In this document: piece by piece, positions 36,150-44,694 of the stretch
Layout: the number at the start of each line of letters is the position of its first letter
How positions within the stretch are numbered: position 1 is the stretch's first letter
Translations under genes and position numbers: made by a program
Notes under the pieces: generated by a model
Databases searched by the model: none
Told to the model about the DNA's origin: nothing
The model's input: only the letters and a program-made list of their open reading frames with translations
Source of the DNA: CBDDIP01 sp965229005
Lineage (GTDB): Bacteria; Actinomycetota; Acidimicrobiia; Acidimicrobiales; Ilumatobacteraceae
DNA length: 64,000 nucleotides
NCBI GenBank assembly: GCA_965229005.1
Contig: CBDDIP010000002.1
Span: 1,116,001-1,180,000 of the forward strand
Direction of reading: 5' to 3'

Positions 36150-37139
36150 TCAGTCGTTCGGGAGCTCGATGTGGAAGAGGCGGCACGCGTTGTCGCTGCT
36201 GAAACTGCGGCGGTCGTCGTCGGTGTCGAACTCGGTGAGGAACTGCCCGATGTCGTCGCCGTTCGGGTGCTGGAACGGATAATCCGTGGAGAACAGAAGC
36301 CGGTCGATCGTGGTCGCCTCAAGCGCTTGGCGGAGCAGCGCCGGGTTGAACATGCCTGAGCTCGTGATGTTGACGTTCGAGCGGGCGTAGTCGGACACCT
36401 TGCGCTGGAGCCCGGCGACGCGCGAGAGGCTGTCGGTGCGGTCGAGCCAGAACATGAACAGCTCGCCCCAGTGGCCGAGCACGATCTGCAGGTCGGGGTG
36501 ACGGTCGAACGTGCCTCGGGTGACGAGACGGAGTGCGGCGAGTGCCGCTTCGAGGTGCCATCCCCAGGCGAAGGTCGACAGGGCCAGGTCGACCATCGGG
36601 TCGAACCCCGAGTACGCGGCGGCCCGGACCGCGCGCGTGGGGATCTGCGGATGGATGAAGATCGGCTGGCCGAGTGCAGCCGCAGCGGCGAACAGATCGT
36701 CGTAGCGCGGGTCGTCGAGTGGCGTGTCGCCGGTGCGGCCGTACACCATCGCGCCGACGAAGCCGAGGGCGGCCGCGCGTTCTAGTTCGGCCGCGACGGC
36801 CCTCGGCTCCGCCATCGGCAGCGTGGACATCGCCCGCAGGCGCGCCGGATGGGTGCGAACCGCCTCGGCGGCGATGTCGTTCGTGTCCCGGCTCAGCGCA
36901 ACTGCGTCCGCGGGAGCGAGCGGGCCCGTCGCCGGCGGGGCCACGCCGAGGATGTGCATGTCGACGCCTTGCTCGTCCATTGCTGCGATGCGTGCGTCGC
37001 CAATGTTCTCCAGCCGAGCGAGGTGGTCACCGATCTCGTTGAAGACGAGGCTCTCGTCGCGCTTCGCCTCCGGCAGCGCTTCGAGTGCTGCTCTCAGTCC
37101 GGGTGTGGTCCAGTGCTCTTCGATGCCGATCAGTGCCAT
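36150..37139 (-). CDS. Amidohydrolase_2-family decarboxylase/hydrolase
   Basis: 329 residues from an ATG with an AAGGAG ribosome-binding site. Metal-ligand motifs are IGIEEHW at the N-terminus, IHPQIPT, LGHWGELFMFW and STDYPFQHPNGD, the pattern of the ACMSD and gamma-resorcylate decarboxylase group. Substrates are typically aromatic carboxylates; the actual one is not evident. A TetR gene is divergent from it across an extended dyad, so its expression is probably substrate-induced. Confidence 0.85.
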   Translation of the reverse strand: MALIGIEEHWTTPGLRAALEALPEAKRDESLVFNEIGDHLARLENIGDARIAAMDEQGVDMHILGVAPPATGPLAPADAVALSRDTNDIAAEAVRTHPARLRAMSTLPMAEPRAVAAELERAAALGFVGAMVYGRTGDTPLDDPRYDDLFAAAAALGQPIFIHPQIPTRAVRAAAYSGFDPMVDLALSTFAWGWHLEAALAALRLVTRGTFDRHPDLQIVLGHWGELFMFWLDRTDSLSRVAGLQRKVSDYARSNVNITSSGMFNPALLRQALEATTIDRLLFSTDYPFQHPNGDDIGQFLTEFDTDDDRRSFSSDNACRLFHIELPND

Positions 37140-37187
37140 GGCGTGCTCCTTCGATCGCGCTGCAGCCGGGCCCACTGGCTGAACGCT

Positions 37188-37220
37188 CGTTGAGCCAAAG
37201 GTTAACTGGTTCGCTCAACG
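37188..37220. promoter_or_regulatory. Extended TetR operator between the amidohydrolase and TetR genes
   Basis: CGTTGAGC (37188-37195) and its perfect complement GCTCAACG (37213-37220) flank a GTTAAC centre, with AA/TT just inside each arm. The dyad lies between two divergent start codons and probably controls both genes. Confidence 0.65.
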
Positions 37221-37237
37221 CTTGTAGAGTGACATCC

Positions 37238-37795
37238 GTGGCCGGCACCTCGAGAGACGCGAAGCGGGCGGAGAGCGCCCGTCGCATCCTCGATGCGGCG
37301 CGAGAGGAGTTCGCACTTCATGGATTCGAGGGTGCCACGATCCGCTCGATCGCCGATCGGGCCGGAGTCGACGCTTCATTGGTCATGCAACACGGCGGCT
37401 CCAAAGCCGACCTCTTTGCGTCGGCGGTGCATCTGTCCGAGCGCGACGAGCGTGGGGCAGCGGAACATCTCGCCGACGTGCTCGACGCGCGACTGACCGA
37501 TCTCCCGCCGGAAACGCGAGCCCTCGTCCGGTCGATGCTGACGGTTCCGCAGGCGGAGGCCTTCATGCGTGCGTTCCTGGAGGAGCGGATCGACAACCTC
37601 GCCGGATCGCTCGACGGCGACGACGCCGAAGCACGGGCAGTGCTCGTCGTCAGCAGCATCCTCGGTCTCACCATTGCTCGCCACTTCCTCAAGCTGTCGT
37701 CCTTCGACACGATCTCCAAGGAGGCCTTGATGCGTGCCGCGAACGGCTGGATCAACGCGGTGTCGCCTCGCTCGGCAGGCCGCGCCGCCACCTGA
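37238..37795 (+). CDS. TetR-family regulator of the divergent amidohydrolase
   Basis: 185 residues from GTG 37238; a GTG nine bases earlier is an alternative. The HTH is SARRILDAAREEFALHGFEG and TIRSIADRAGVDASLVMQHGGSK. The C-terminal part (about 70-185) is the helical ligand domain. The Tyr of the usual YYHF turn is replaced by Gln-His-Gly-Gly. Shared operator and divergent layout make the amidohydrolase its most likely target. Confidence 0.88.
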   Translation: MAGTSRDAKRAESARRILDAAREEFALHGFEGATIRSIADRAGVDASLVMQHGGSKADLFASAVHLSERDERGAAEHLADVLDARLTDLPPETRALVRSMLTVPQAEAFMRAFLEERIDNLAGSLDGDDAEARAVLVVSSILGLTIARHFLKLSSFDTISKEALMRAANGWINAVSPRSAGRAAT

Positions 37796-37829
37796 GGATG
37801 TGCCCAGCGACGAACAGCAGCAGGGCCTC

Positions 37830-38750
37830 TCAGCCGGTGCCGTCGCTCGGATACACCAGCCGCACCGCGTCGGGCACGTGCTGGAACTCGAGCCGAGTCG
37901 TCTCGCCGAGGTAGTCGCCGTCGAGCTGGTACGGGAACGGCACGTCGTTGGTGATCGTCAGCGCGCTGAGGTCGGTCTGCAGATCGAGCGTGTCGCTGGG
38001 CTTGACGCCGCCGCCACGCAACGCGCCACCGAGGCCGCTGAGGATCGCGCCCACCTTCATCGTGCGGAACGTCACCGCCACCAACCCGCGGTCGAGCGTC
38101 GCGGCAGGGCTGAGATCGAGCGGCCGGTTGCCGAGGTACGTGTACGGGTTCGTGTTCAGCACGATCGTGAAGTAGCCGTCGTCGACGCGATGGTCGCCCT
38201 CCACGGCGAAGTGCGGGTGGCCGCGGTCGTACTTCGTCATCCACGTTCGCAACGACGCGTAGATGAACAGCGGATGCCCGAGCCACCGCTTCAGCGACGC
38301 CCGTCGCTCCACCTCGTGCACGACCGCCGCGTCGTAGCCGACGCCGGTGTGGAAGCAGAAGTAGCGGCCGTTGACGTGACCGAGTCCGATCGGGCGGATG
38401 TCGTTGGCGGCCAACCCGGCCACCACCTTGTGCACCGCGGCCACCGGATCGTTGGGAAGCCCGAGGGTGCGGGCGAACACGTTGGTGCTGCCGCCCGGGA
38501 GCACCCCGATCGCCGTGTCGGTGCCGGCCACGCCCGTGGCGACCTCGTTGAGCGTGCCGTCACCCCCGAAGCCGATGACCACGTCCACCCCGCGGCGGGC
38601 CGCGTCCTGGGCGAATCGCGTGGCGTGCCCGCGCCGGTTGGTCTCGACGATGTCGACCTCGTTGCCCTGCGAGAGAGCGCGGTGGACGACCACCGTGTTG
38701 CGCGCCGTGACCGATGAGGCGAAGGCGTTGACGACCAACAGGATGCGCAA
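37830..38750 (-). CDS. Diacylglycerol/lipid kinase (DagK/YegS type)
   Basis: 306 residues from a TTG (MRILLVVNAFASS); longer reading frames upstream run into the etfB promoter region. Catalytic-domain motifs are GFGGDGTLNEVATGV and PGGSTNVFARTLG, with the C-terminal beta domain ending in FQLDGDYLGET-like PFPYQLDGDYLGE. It phosphorylates diacylglycerol or a related lipid alcohol at the membrane surface, recycling lipid. Divergent from etfB. Confidence 0.9.
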   Translation of the reverse strand: MRILLVVNAFASSVTARNTVVVHRALSQGNEVDIVETNRRGHATRFAQDAARRGVDVVIGFGGDGTLNEVATGVAGTDTAIGVLPGGSTNVFARTLGLPNDPVAAVHKVVAGLAANDIRPIGLGHVNGRYFCFHTGVGYDAAVVHEVERRASLKRWLGHPLFIYASLRTWMTKYDRGHPHFAVEGDHRVDDGYFTIVLNTNPYTYLGNRPLDLSPAATLDRGLVAVTFRTMKVGAILSGLGGALRGGGVKPSDTLDLQTDLSALTITNDVPFPYQLDGDYLGETTRLEFQHVPDAVRLVYPSDGTG

Positions 38751-38835
38751 GACCCAGGACGGTAGCCGCGGTGTGCACCCGCTGTTCGGAGGCGGGTTGG
38801 GCGGAAACGCAACCCACCGGTAACAATGTGCACCC

Positions 38836-39603
38836 ATGAACGTGATCGTGTGCGTCAAGCAGATCCCCGACCCGGCCAGCCCGGGTGCGCTCGACCCCGC
38901 CACCAACACGCTGAAGCGTGACGGCAAGCTGATCCTGGACGAGTCGGACAGCTATGGCGTGGAGATGGCGTTGCAGTTGGCCAACGGCGGCGAGGTCAGC
39001 CTCGTGTCGGTGGCTCCCAACGGAGAGGTCAGCGGTCTGCGCACCGCCCTCGCCATGGGCGCAGCCAAGGGCATCCTCGTCTCCGACCCGGCGCTTCAGG
39101 GCAGTGATGCCCTGACCACCGCCAAGGTCATCGCTGCCGCGGTACAGAAGCTCGGCGGCGCCGATCTGGTCATCGCGGCCACCGAGTCGAGTGATGGTTA
39201 CACCGGCACCGTGCCCGAGCAGATCGCCGAAGTGCTCGGTTTGCCGTCGGTCACGTTCGCCAAGAAGATCACCGTCGACGGCACGAACCTGAAGGTCGAC
39301 CGTCAGACCGAAGAGGGCTACGACGAGGTCACGGTTCCGTTGCCGGCGTTGATCAGTGTCACGGCTGGTGTGGTCGAGCCGCGGTACCCGAGCTTCAAGG
39401 GCATCATGGCTGCCAAGTCGAAGCCGATCGACACGGTCACTGCCAGCGACCTCGGGGTCACCCCTGTTGGTTGGGCCGGTGCGAACCAGTCGATCACCAA
39501 CGTCAGCCAGGCTGAGGCCCGCGCTGCTGGTGAGATCATCGAGGACGACGGTGAGACCTACACCAAGGTCATTGCCTTCCTCGAAAACCTGAAGGTCATC
39601 TGA
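38836..39603 (+). CDS. etfB: Electron transfer flavoprotein beta subunit
   Basis: 255 residues. The N-terminal MNVIVCVKQIPDP and the AMP-site motif LVIAATESSDGYTGTVPEQIAEVLG are diagnostic, and the recognition-loop region VDRQTEEGYDEV is intact. With EtfA it accepts electrons from acyl-CoA and other flavin dehydrogenases and passes them to the quinone pool. A 19-bp gap separates it from etfA. Confidence 0.95.
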   Translation: MNVIVCVKQIPDPASPGALDPATNTLKRDGKLILDESDSYGVEMALQLANGGEVSLVSVAPNGEVSGLRTALAMGAAKGILVSDPALQGSDALTTAKVIAAAVQKLGGADLVIAATESSDGYTGTVPEQIAEVLGLPSVTFAKKITVDGTNLKVDRQTEEGYDEVTVPLPALISVTAGVVEPRYPSFKGIMAAKSKPIDTVTASDLGVTPVGWAGANQSITNVSQAEARAAGEIIEDDGETYTKVIAFLENLKVI

Positions 39604-39622
39604 GAGGGTCTGGGAGAATCAC

Positions 39623-40579
39623 ATGACGAACGTCTGGGTCTTCGCACAAGAAGCCAACGGTGCCCCCACGTCGGGCACGCTCGAACTGCTCACCAAGGGC
39701 CGCGCTCTCGGCACCGTCACCGCTTTCGTCGGTGGCGATGCGTCGGCGATCGCTGCCGGTCTCGGTGAGTACGGGGCGACGAAGGTGTACGCCACCGGCG
39801 ATCTGGCGGGCAAGCTGCCCGGCGTCGCGGTCGCGGCGGCGATGAAGGCCGTCATCGACGGCGGCGATTCGCCCGACATCATCCTGTTCCCGCAGAACTA
39901 CGAGGGCCGCGACATCGTCGCTCGCCTGTCGGTGAAGCTGGATCGCACGGTGCTCACGAACAACACCGACATCACCGCTGACGGCGCCACCGTGTCGGTG
40001 ACCACCCCGATCTTCGGTGGCAACACGTTGGTCACCACCACGTTCACCGGTGCGGGCCCGCACCTGGCCGTGTTCCGTCCGAAGAGCTTCGCCCCCGAGG
40101 CATCGGGTGGCGGTGCCCCCGAGGTCGTCGCCGCTGCGGTCCCGGAGCTCGGCGCCACTGGTGCGGCCACGATCAACGCGGTGCACGTCGAAGAGCACAG
40201 CGGCCCGAAGCTCGACGAAGCGAACATCGTCGTCTCCGGCGGTCGTGGGCTCGGCGAGGCAGCGAAGTACGAGATGATCGAGACCCTGGCCAAGCTGCTC
40301 AAGGGCGCCCCGGGTGCGTCGCGAGCGATCGTCGATGCGGGTTGGGTGCCGTACAGCTACCAGGTCGGTCAGACCGGCAAGGTCGTCAAGCCGAGCGTCT
40401 ACATCGCCGCCGGCATCTCCGGCGCCACGCAGCACATGGTGGGCATGAAGGGCGCCAAGAACATCATCGCCATCAACAAGGACAAGGAAGCGCCGATCTT
40501 CGGCATCGCCGACCTCGGCATCGTCGGCGACGTGCACAAGGTGCTCCCCAAGATCATCGAAGCGCTGCAGAGCCGCTGA
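39623..40579 (+). CDS. etfA: Electron transfer flavoprotein alpha subunit
   Basis: 318 residues. The C-terminal FAD-binding domain shows the family signature: VSGGRGLGEAAKYEMIETLAK is its core, then SRAIVDAGWVPYSYQVGQTGKVV, YIAAGISGATQHMVGMKG and AINKDKEAPIFGIADLGIVGD. It forms the heterodimer with EtfB. The operon ends in a strong intrinsic terminator. Confidence 0.95.
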   Translation: MTNVWVFAQEANGAPTSGTLELLTKGRALGTVTAFVGGDASAIAAGLGEYGATKVYATGDLAGKLPGVAVAAAMKAVIDGGDSPDIILFPQNYEGRDIVARLSVKLDRTVLTNNTDITADGATVSVTTPIFGGNTLVTTTFTGAGPHLAVFRPKSFAPEASGGGAPEVVAAAVPELGATGAATINAVHVEEHSGPKLDEANIVVSGGRGLGEAAKYEMIETLAKLLKGAPGASRAIVDAGWVPYSYQVGQTGKVVKPSVYIAAGISGATQHMVGMKGAKNIIAINKDKEAPIFGIADLGIVGDVHKVLPKIIEALQSR

Positions 40580-40592
40580 CCGATCTGCACGA

Positions 40593-40620
40593 GAGGGGCG
40601 AGGCTTCGGCCTCGCCCCTC
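40593..40620 (+). terminator. Intrinsic terminator of etfBA
   Basis: A 12-bp all-matched stem (GAGGGGCGAGGC with its complement) around a TTCG tetraloop, followed by TTTGCGTTTT. It lies 13 bp after the etfA stop. Confidence 0.9.
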
Positions 40621-40635
40621 TTTGCGTTTTCGGGC

Positions 40636-40664
40636 TTGACATGAAAGTTGAACGCGTTCAAGAT
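40636..40664 (+). promoter_or_regulatory. Promoter of the DUF393/TetR operon
   Basis: A TTGACA -35 box (40636-40641) is followed after 17 bp by CAAGAT (40659-40664) as -10. The first operator palindrome covers the spacer and -10. Confidence 0.55.
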
Positions 40665-40683
40665 GTTTGTTGAACACGTTCAA
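40648..40683. promoter_or_regulatory. Twin operator TTGAACRCGTTCAA
   Basis: TTGAACGCGTTCAA (perfect 14-bp palindrome, 40648-40661) and TTGAACACGTTCAA (40670-40683) lie 22 bp apart centre to centre, the first over the predicted -10 element. The TetR gene three cistrons downstream is the likely ligand-responsive repressor. Confidence 0.75.
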
Positions 40684-40712
40684 CTTCTGAACGTCAACCG
40701 GAAGGGGTTCCC

Positions 40713-41132
40713 ATGAACGCCAAAGTCGTCACCTACCTCCTGTACCTCGCCATCACCGTCCCGTTGACGGTGTTCGTGGCCCGCACGCTGTACCGCAACG
40801 GCAGGGTCTTCCTCCACGACGTCTTCCACGGCAACGACGGGCTGGCCGATGCGGTCAACCACCTGCTGGTCGTCGGCTTCTACCTGCTGAACCTCGGCTA
40901 CGTGGCGCTGTACCTGCGCACCGATCGAGCAGTGCGCACGGGCGAGGACGTGCTCGAGGTGCTCACCCATCGAGTCGGCATCGTCGCCATCGTGCTGGGC
41001 ACCGTGCACCTGGCGAACGTGTGGCTGTTCAGCACCGTTCGCAACCGGGCACTGGCCCGTGATCAGCGCCTCGCCCCAATGTCGACGATCGAGCGCACCA
41101 CCGTCAGCCCGACGTGGGCGGCTCCGCAATGA
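40713..41132 (+). CDS. Integral membrane protein of unknown function
   Basis: 139 residues with three predicted helices (about 5-24, 46-68 and 88-107) and a short polar tail. HNVLHD-like FLHDVFHGNDGLADAVNHLLVVGFYL contains several histidines, which might bind metal. I do not recognise a named family. First gene of a TetR-controlled operon; its stop overlaps the next ATG as ATGA. Confidence 0.75.
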   Translation: MNAKVVTYLLYLAITVPLTVFVARTLYRNGRVFLHDVFHGNDGLADAVNHLLVVGFYLLNLGYVALYLRTDRAVRTGEDVLEVLTHRVGIVAIVLGTVHLANVWLFSTVRNRALARDQRLAPMSTIERTTVSPTWAAPQ

Positions 41133-41542
41133 GGGAGGTCGTCCACGAGCTGACGGTGCTCTACGACCCCGACTGCCCGGTCTGTCGCCGGGCAGCGACG
41201 TGGCTGCGCAACGCCGACCTGCTCGTTCCGGTGCGGCTGATGCCCGTGGCGTCAGCCGCAGCGCGCGAGGCCTACCCGAACCTCGACCACGAGGCCTGCC
41301 GCAAGGTGATCACGGTGATCGGCGACGGTGGTCAGGTGTACCGCGGCGAGGACGCCTACATCATGTGCCTGTGGGCGGCGCGGCGCACCCGCTCCCAGGC
41401 GGTGGACTTCGCCGCCGGGCTGCACCCGCATCGGCTGCGGATGCTGGTCGACGGCACCGCGTTCCTCCGAGACCTGCGTCCCGGCGCCGGCTGCGACGAG
41501 GCGTGCGGATTGCCCGCACCCGTGAGGCGCGAGGCGGGCTGA
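41129..41542 (+). CDS. DCC-family thiol-disulfide oxidoreductase (DUF393)
   Basis: 137 residues; the start chosen is the ATG in the ATGA overlap. The motif LYDPDCPVCRRAATWL (CxxC) is typical of DUF393, a thioredoxin-like family. A second cysteine pair, GCDEACG, sits near the C-terminus. Substrates are unknown. Co-transcription with a membrane protein suggests it may act on that partner. Confidence 0.82.
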   Translation: MREVVHELTVLYDPDCPVCRRAATWLRNADLLVPVRLMPVASAAAREAYPNLDHEACRKVITVIGDGGQVYRGEDAYIMCLWAARRTRSQAVDFAAGLHPHRLRMLVDGTAFLRDLRPGAGCDEACGLPAPVRREAG

Positions 41543-41543
41543 C

Positions 41544-42248
41544 GTGGCAACCTTCGGAACGATGAGCAGACAGGCCCGCAGTGAGCAGACACGGACGAGC
41601 ATCATCGATGCCGCGCTCGAGCTGTTCTCGGCCAAGGGCTACGAAGCAACCACGATGCGCGCCGTGGCCGAGGCCGCCGGGGTGTCTCTCGGCAACGCGT
41701 ACTACTACTTCGACTCGAAAGAGCAGCTCATCCAGGGCTTCTACCACCGGGCCGCCGCCGACCACGCGTTGGTGATGCCGGAGAAGCTCGCCGGGTTGAC
41801 ATCGCTCGAGGACCGGATGATCGCCTACCTCGACGCCTGGTTCGACCTGATGGACCCGTACCACGAGTTCGCGTCGGCCTTCTTCCGCAACGCCGCGGAT
41901 CCGCGCAGCCCGTTGAGCCCGTTCAGCCCCGAGAGCGCCTCCGCTCGCGAGGAGTCCGTGGCGATGGTGCGCGACCTGATCGAGGGCAGCTCGATGAAGA
42001 TCACCCCGGCCATCCGTGGTGAGCTCCCCGAGCTGCTGTGGCTCTTCCACATGGGCTGCGTGCTGTTCTGGGTCTACGACGGCAGCCACGGTGCGATGGC
42101 CTCGAAGCTGCTCGTGCGACGCACCGTGCCGATGGTCGTGCGAGCCATCGACCTGGCCCGGCTCCCCGTGCTCAAGGCCACCGTCGTCGACCTGATCGCG
42201 CTCGTCAGCGACCTGCGCATGATGCTCGCCCCACCCCCGCCCACCTGA
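41544..42248 (+). CDS. TetR-family regulator, probable autorepressor of its operon
   Basis: 234 residues from GTG 41544, one base after the previous stop; ATG 41562 is an equally good start (228 residues). HTH: TRTSIIDAALELFSAKGYEAT and MRAVAEAAGVSLGNAYYYFDSKEQL. The large C-terminal domain (about 75-234) includes a long helical effector-binding region. The twin palindromes at the operon promoter are its likely binding sites. Confidence 0.85.
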   Translation: MATFGTMSRQARSEQTRTSIIDAALELFSAKGYEATTMRAVAEAAGVSLGNAYYYFDSKEQLIQGFYHRAAADHALVMPEKLAGLTSLEDRMIAYLDAWFDLMDPYHEFASAFFRNAADPRSPLSPFSPESASAREESVAMVRDLIEGSSMKITPAIRGELPELLWLFHMGCVLFWVYDGSHGAMASKLLVRRTVPMVVRAIDLARLPVLKATVVDLIALVSDLRMMLAPPPPT

Positions 42249-42256
42249 TTCGGCAT

Positions 42257-42299
42257 CTCGTTGCATCGGGCGACACCTCCTGTCGTCCAACGCAACGAG
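42257..42299. terminator. Bidirectional terminator hairpin
   Basis: CTCGTTGC pairs with GCAACGAG; inside, GGGCGACA pairs with TGTCGTCC (one G-T) around a CCTCC loop. It lies between convergent genes. Confidence 0.7.
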
Positions 42300-42324
42300 A
42301 ACCCAGCCCGGCTGGGTTGCTCGG

Positions 42325-43953
42325 TCAGGGGATGAGGGAGCGCAGCAGGTCGGCGTAGTGGGCGAAGTCGGGGACGGTGACGTTGGGGTCCTTGGCGGCT
42401 TCGTCCCAGCGGCGGACCTGGCATGCGAGATCGGCACGGCCGTCGGCTTCGAACTGAGCGACCTCGTCGGCGGTCATCGGTCCGCCCTGCACCTGGAGGG
42501 TGTGCACCGAGGCGGGGGAGAGGGTGGCGAAGTAGCTCGGCTCGACGGTGCACAGGTAGCGCTTGGCGGCGACGTGCATGCGGACGAGATCGGTGACGTC
42601 GCTGTCGAACCAGCGGCCGAGCCACGTCGCACCGGTCGCGCTGTGGTGGTTGTCGACGCCGTCCATCAGGTCCTGCCCGGTACGCGTGCCATGGAAGTGG
42701 CCGACGTCGTGCAGCAACGCGGCGGCGATCACTGCGGGCGCGGCGCCCGATTGCTCGGCGAGTGCTGCGGCCTGGAGCATGTGCTCGGCCTGCGTGACAG
42801 GTTCGCCGAAGTACTCGCCAGCGCCGTCGCGCTCGAACAGCTCCGAGATCGTGTCGACAGCCGCTGACGCACGCGCTGAGCGCGTCGACTCGTCGAGCAG
42901 CGCCAGCGTGCTGAACAGCGAGTCGAGATCGGCGTAGGTGCCCTGGAGGTGACGTCGACCGTCGGCCGCGTACGCGGTGCGGGCGTGCAGCAGACGGGTG
43001 TTGTCGAACACGAGGCAGTCGCCGGGCTCGAGCCGGAGGTCGAGCTGCCGCTGCGGCTCGAGGATGATCGACGCGAACGTGCGGTACGCCGCGTAGAACC
43101 CGTCGAGCTCGGCCGCGGGGAGGCGCAGCGTGCCGATCGAGCGGTTGTTGAAGCGCACGGTGCGAATGCGGCCGCGACCGTCGAGCTGGATCAGTGGCTG
43201 CTCGGTGCGCAGCACCGTCGTCGCATCGCGGTACTCGAACGGGACGGCGACACGAGCAAGCACGTCGAACGCATCGGGATCAGCGGCGCGCAGTGCGGCT
43301 GCAGCAGCGAACCCGTCGACGAGGCCGGAGTTAGCGCCGTCGGCGTCGTTGCACAGGCAGTGCAGCGCCTGGATCGTCGGCACCGGATCGCGGTACGGGT
43401 TGTCGGTGTGCGGCTGGATGCGCGAGCTGGTGAAGGCGAGGTTGGTCGGGTTCGGCTCCACGCGCACGTCGAACAGATCGCCGTAGTTGGTGCGCCGCAC
43501 GAACCCGAACGACTCGACGACGGTCAGCACCTGACGTTCCACCGCGGGCACACCGCGCAAGAGCACGAAACCCAAGCGGCGCACGGCATCCAGGGCGTCG
43601 CGGCGCACGACGTCGTCGGCGAGGTAGGCGCTCCAGTCAGCCGTGGGCGACATGCCGGCCAGCAGCTCGGCGTCGCCCCACAACTGCTTGTCCACCTCCG
43701 TCCGACCGTCGGACGCGACGACCGCGATCGGCTGGTTCGCCGCCAGCCACGTCGACGAGTAGCGCGACACGTGCCCGTCGGGCGACCACACCACCTCGAC
43801 AGCATCACCGTGGTCGCGCACCGAATCGACGCGCAGGCCGCCGGGCAGATCGAGGATCTGGAACAGCTTCTGTCCGCTGAAGCCATCGCGGCACGAGGGG
43901 CACGGGCAGTTGTCGCGCAGCCAGAACGGCGGCAGCGAGGCGACGTCGATCAC
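42325..43953 (-). CDS. Fusion of a GBBH/TmpA-like 2-oxoglutarate dioxygenase and a PhnZ/TmpB-like HD diiron oxygenase
   Basis: 542 residues in two complete enzymes. Residues 1-350 match gamma-butyrobetaine-hydroxylase-like proteins: an N-terminal zinc site C16-x-C18-x2-C21 with His61, then the Fe(II) triad His182, Asp184 (PHTDNPYRDP) and His323 (NTRLLHART). Residues 365-542 are an HD domain with YFGEPVTQAEHML (Tyr381, Glu384, His391), LLHDVGH (His415, Asp416), NHH (436-437), MHVAAKRYL (His460) and RRWDEAAKD (Asp517). The HD set, with the Tyr-x-x-Glu pair, is that of PhnZ/TmpB mixed-valence diiron oxygenases that cleave 1-hydroxyphosphonates. In known systems PhnY/TmpA (hydroxylation) and PhnZ/TmpB (C-P cleavage) are separate proteins. 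The substrate is inferred. Confidence 0.85.
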   Translation of the reverse strand: MIDVASLPPFWLRDNCPCPSCRDGFSGQKLFQILDLPGGLRVDSVRDHGDAVEVVWSPDGHVSRYSSTWLAANQPIAVVASDGRTEVDKQLWGDAELLAGMSPTADWSAYLADDVVRRDALDAVRRLGFVLLRGVPAVERQVLTVVESFGFVRRTNYGDLFDVRVEPNPTNLAFTSSRIQPHTDNPYRDPVPTIQALHCLCNDADGANSGLVDGFAAAAALRAADPDAFDVLARVAVPFEYRDATTVLRTEQPLIQLDGRGRIRTVRFNNRSIGTLRLPAAELDGFYAAYRTFASIILEPQRQLDLRLEPGDCLVFDNTRLLHARTAYAADGRRHLQGTYADLDSLFSTLALLDESTRSARASAAVDTISELFERDGAGEYFGEPVTQAEHMLQAAALAEQSGAAPAVIAAALLHDVGHFHGTRTGQDLMDGVDNHHSATGATWLGRWFDSDVTDLVRMHVAAKRYLCTVEPSYFATLSPASVHTLQVQGGPMTADEVAQFEADGRADLACQVRRWDEAAKDPNVTVPDFAHYADLLRSLIP

Positions 43954-43977
43954 GCCGTCATGATCGCGCAGGCAGGT

Positions 43978-44694
43978 TCACACAAGCGGCCAGGGATACC
44001 GACGTCCCGACGTGTCCACCGGGAACACGGGATGGTCGAGCACCCACTGCGCACGCTCCTGCACGGCGACCACCTCGTCGTCGTCGAGCAGCGTCGCCAC
44101 CGCCAGCGGCACGCTCGTGGCGATCGGCCGCACCGCGTCGAGCAACGCGTCGGGGATCGTCTCGCCGCCGAACTCCCACACGACCGTGCGCAGCTTGAAG
44201 TCGGCGGCGAAGCACAGTCCGTGGTCGATGCCCCAGATGTGGTCGTCGCCGTCGATCAGCACGTGCCCGCTCTTGCGATCCGTGTTGTTCGCCAGGAGAT
44301 CGAAGGCAGCCACGCCGCGCAACGTGTCGTGCAGCTCCGGCCGCGCCTCGTGGATGGTGAAGTAGTGCTGCTGGTGGTCGGCGTCGACGAACCACTGCAG
44401 CGAACCCTCGCCGAGCGGCCCGTCGCGGATGATCGTCGGCGGCACGAGGTCGAGACCCATCGCCTCGCTGAGGTGGTACGCGGCGAGCTCGCGACGATGC
44501 AGCCCGGGCTCGAAGTCCCACAGAGGTCGCTCGCCGCGCATCGGCTTGTAGATCGCCTGCGCGTCCACGTCGTCGAGGCACACGTTGACGAGGAACGTGG
44601 CGTTGCTGCTCCAGGGCATGCGACCCTCGATGTCCAGCTCGCCCGCCTGGAGCACCTCGAGTTGCCGGACGCGGGTCAGTTCATCCGCGGGCAC
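43978..44694 (-). CDS. SCO1664-family protein
   Basis: 238 residues from a GTG that overlaps the upstream DUF3090 gene by 19 bp. The block MPWSSNATFLVNVCLDDVDAQAIYKPMRGE and WGIDHGLCF are the signature of this actinobacterial family, which resembles PI3/4-kinase or HipA-like ATP-binding folds (FDLLANNTDRKSGHVLI). The activity is unknown. It is almost always next to the DUF3090 and MSMEG_4193 genes, as here. Confidence 0.85.
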   Translation of the reverse strand: MPADELTRVRQLEVLQAGELDIEGRMPWSSNATFLVNVCLDDVDAQAIYKPMRGERPLWDFEPGLHRRELAAYHLSEAMGLDLVPPTIIRDGPLGEGSLQWFVDADHQQHYFTIHEARPELHDTLRGVAAFDLLANNTDRKSGHVLIDGDDHIWGIDHGLCFAADFKLRTVVWEFGGETIPDALLDAVRPIATSVPLAVATLLDDDEVVAVQERAQWVLDHPVFPVDTSGRRYPWPLV

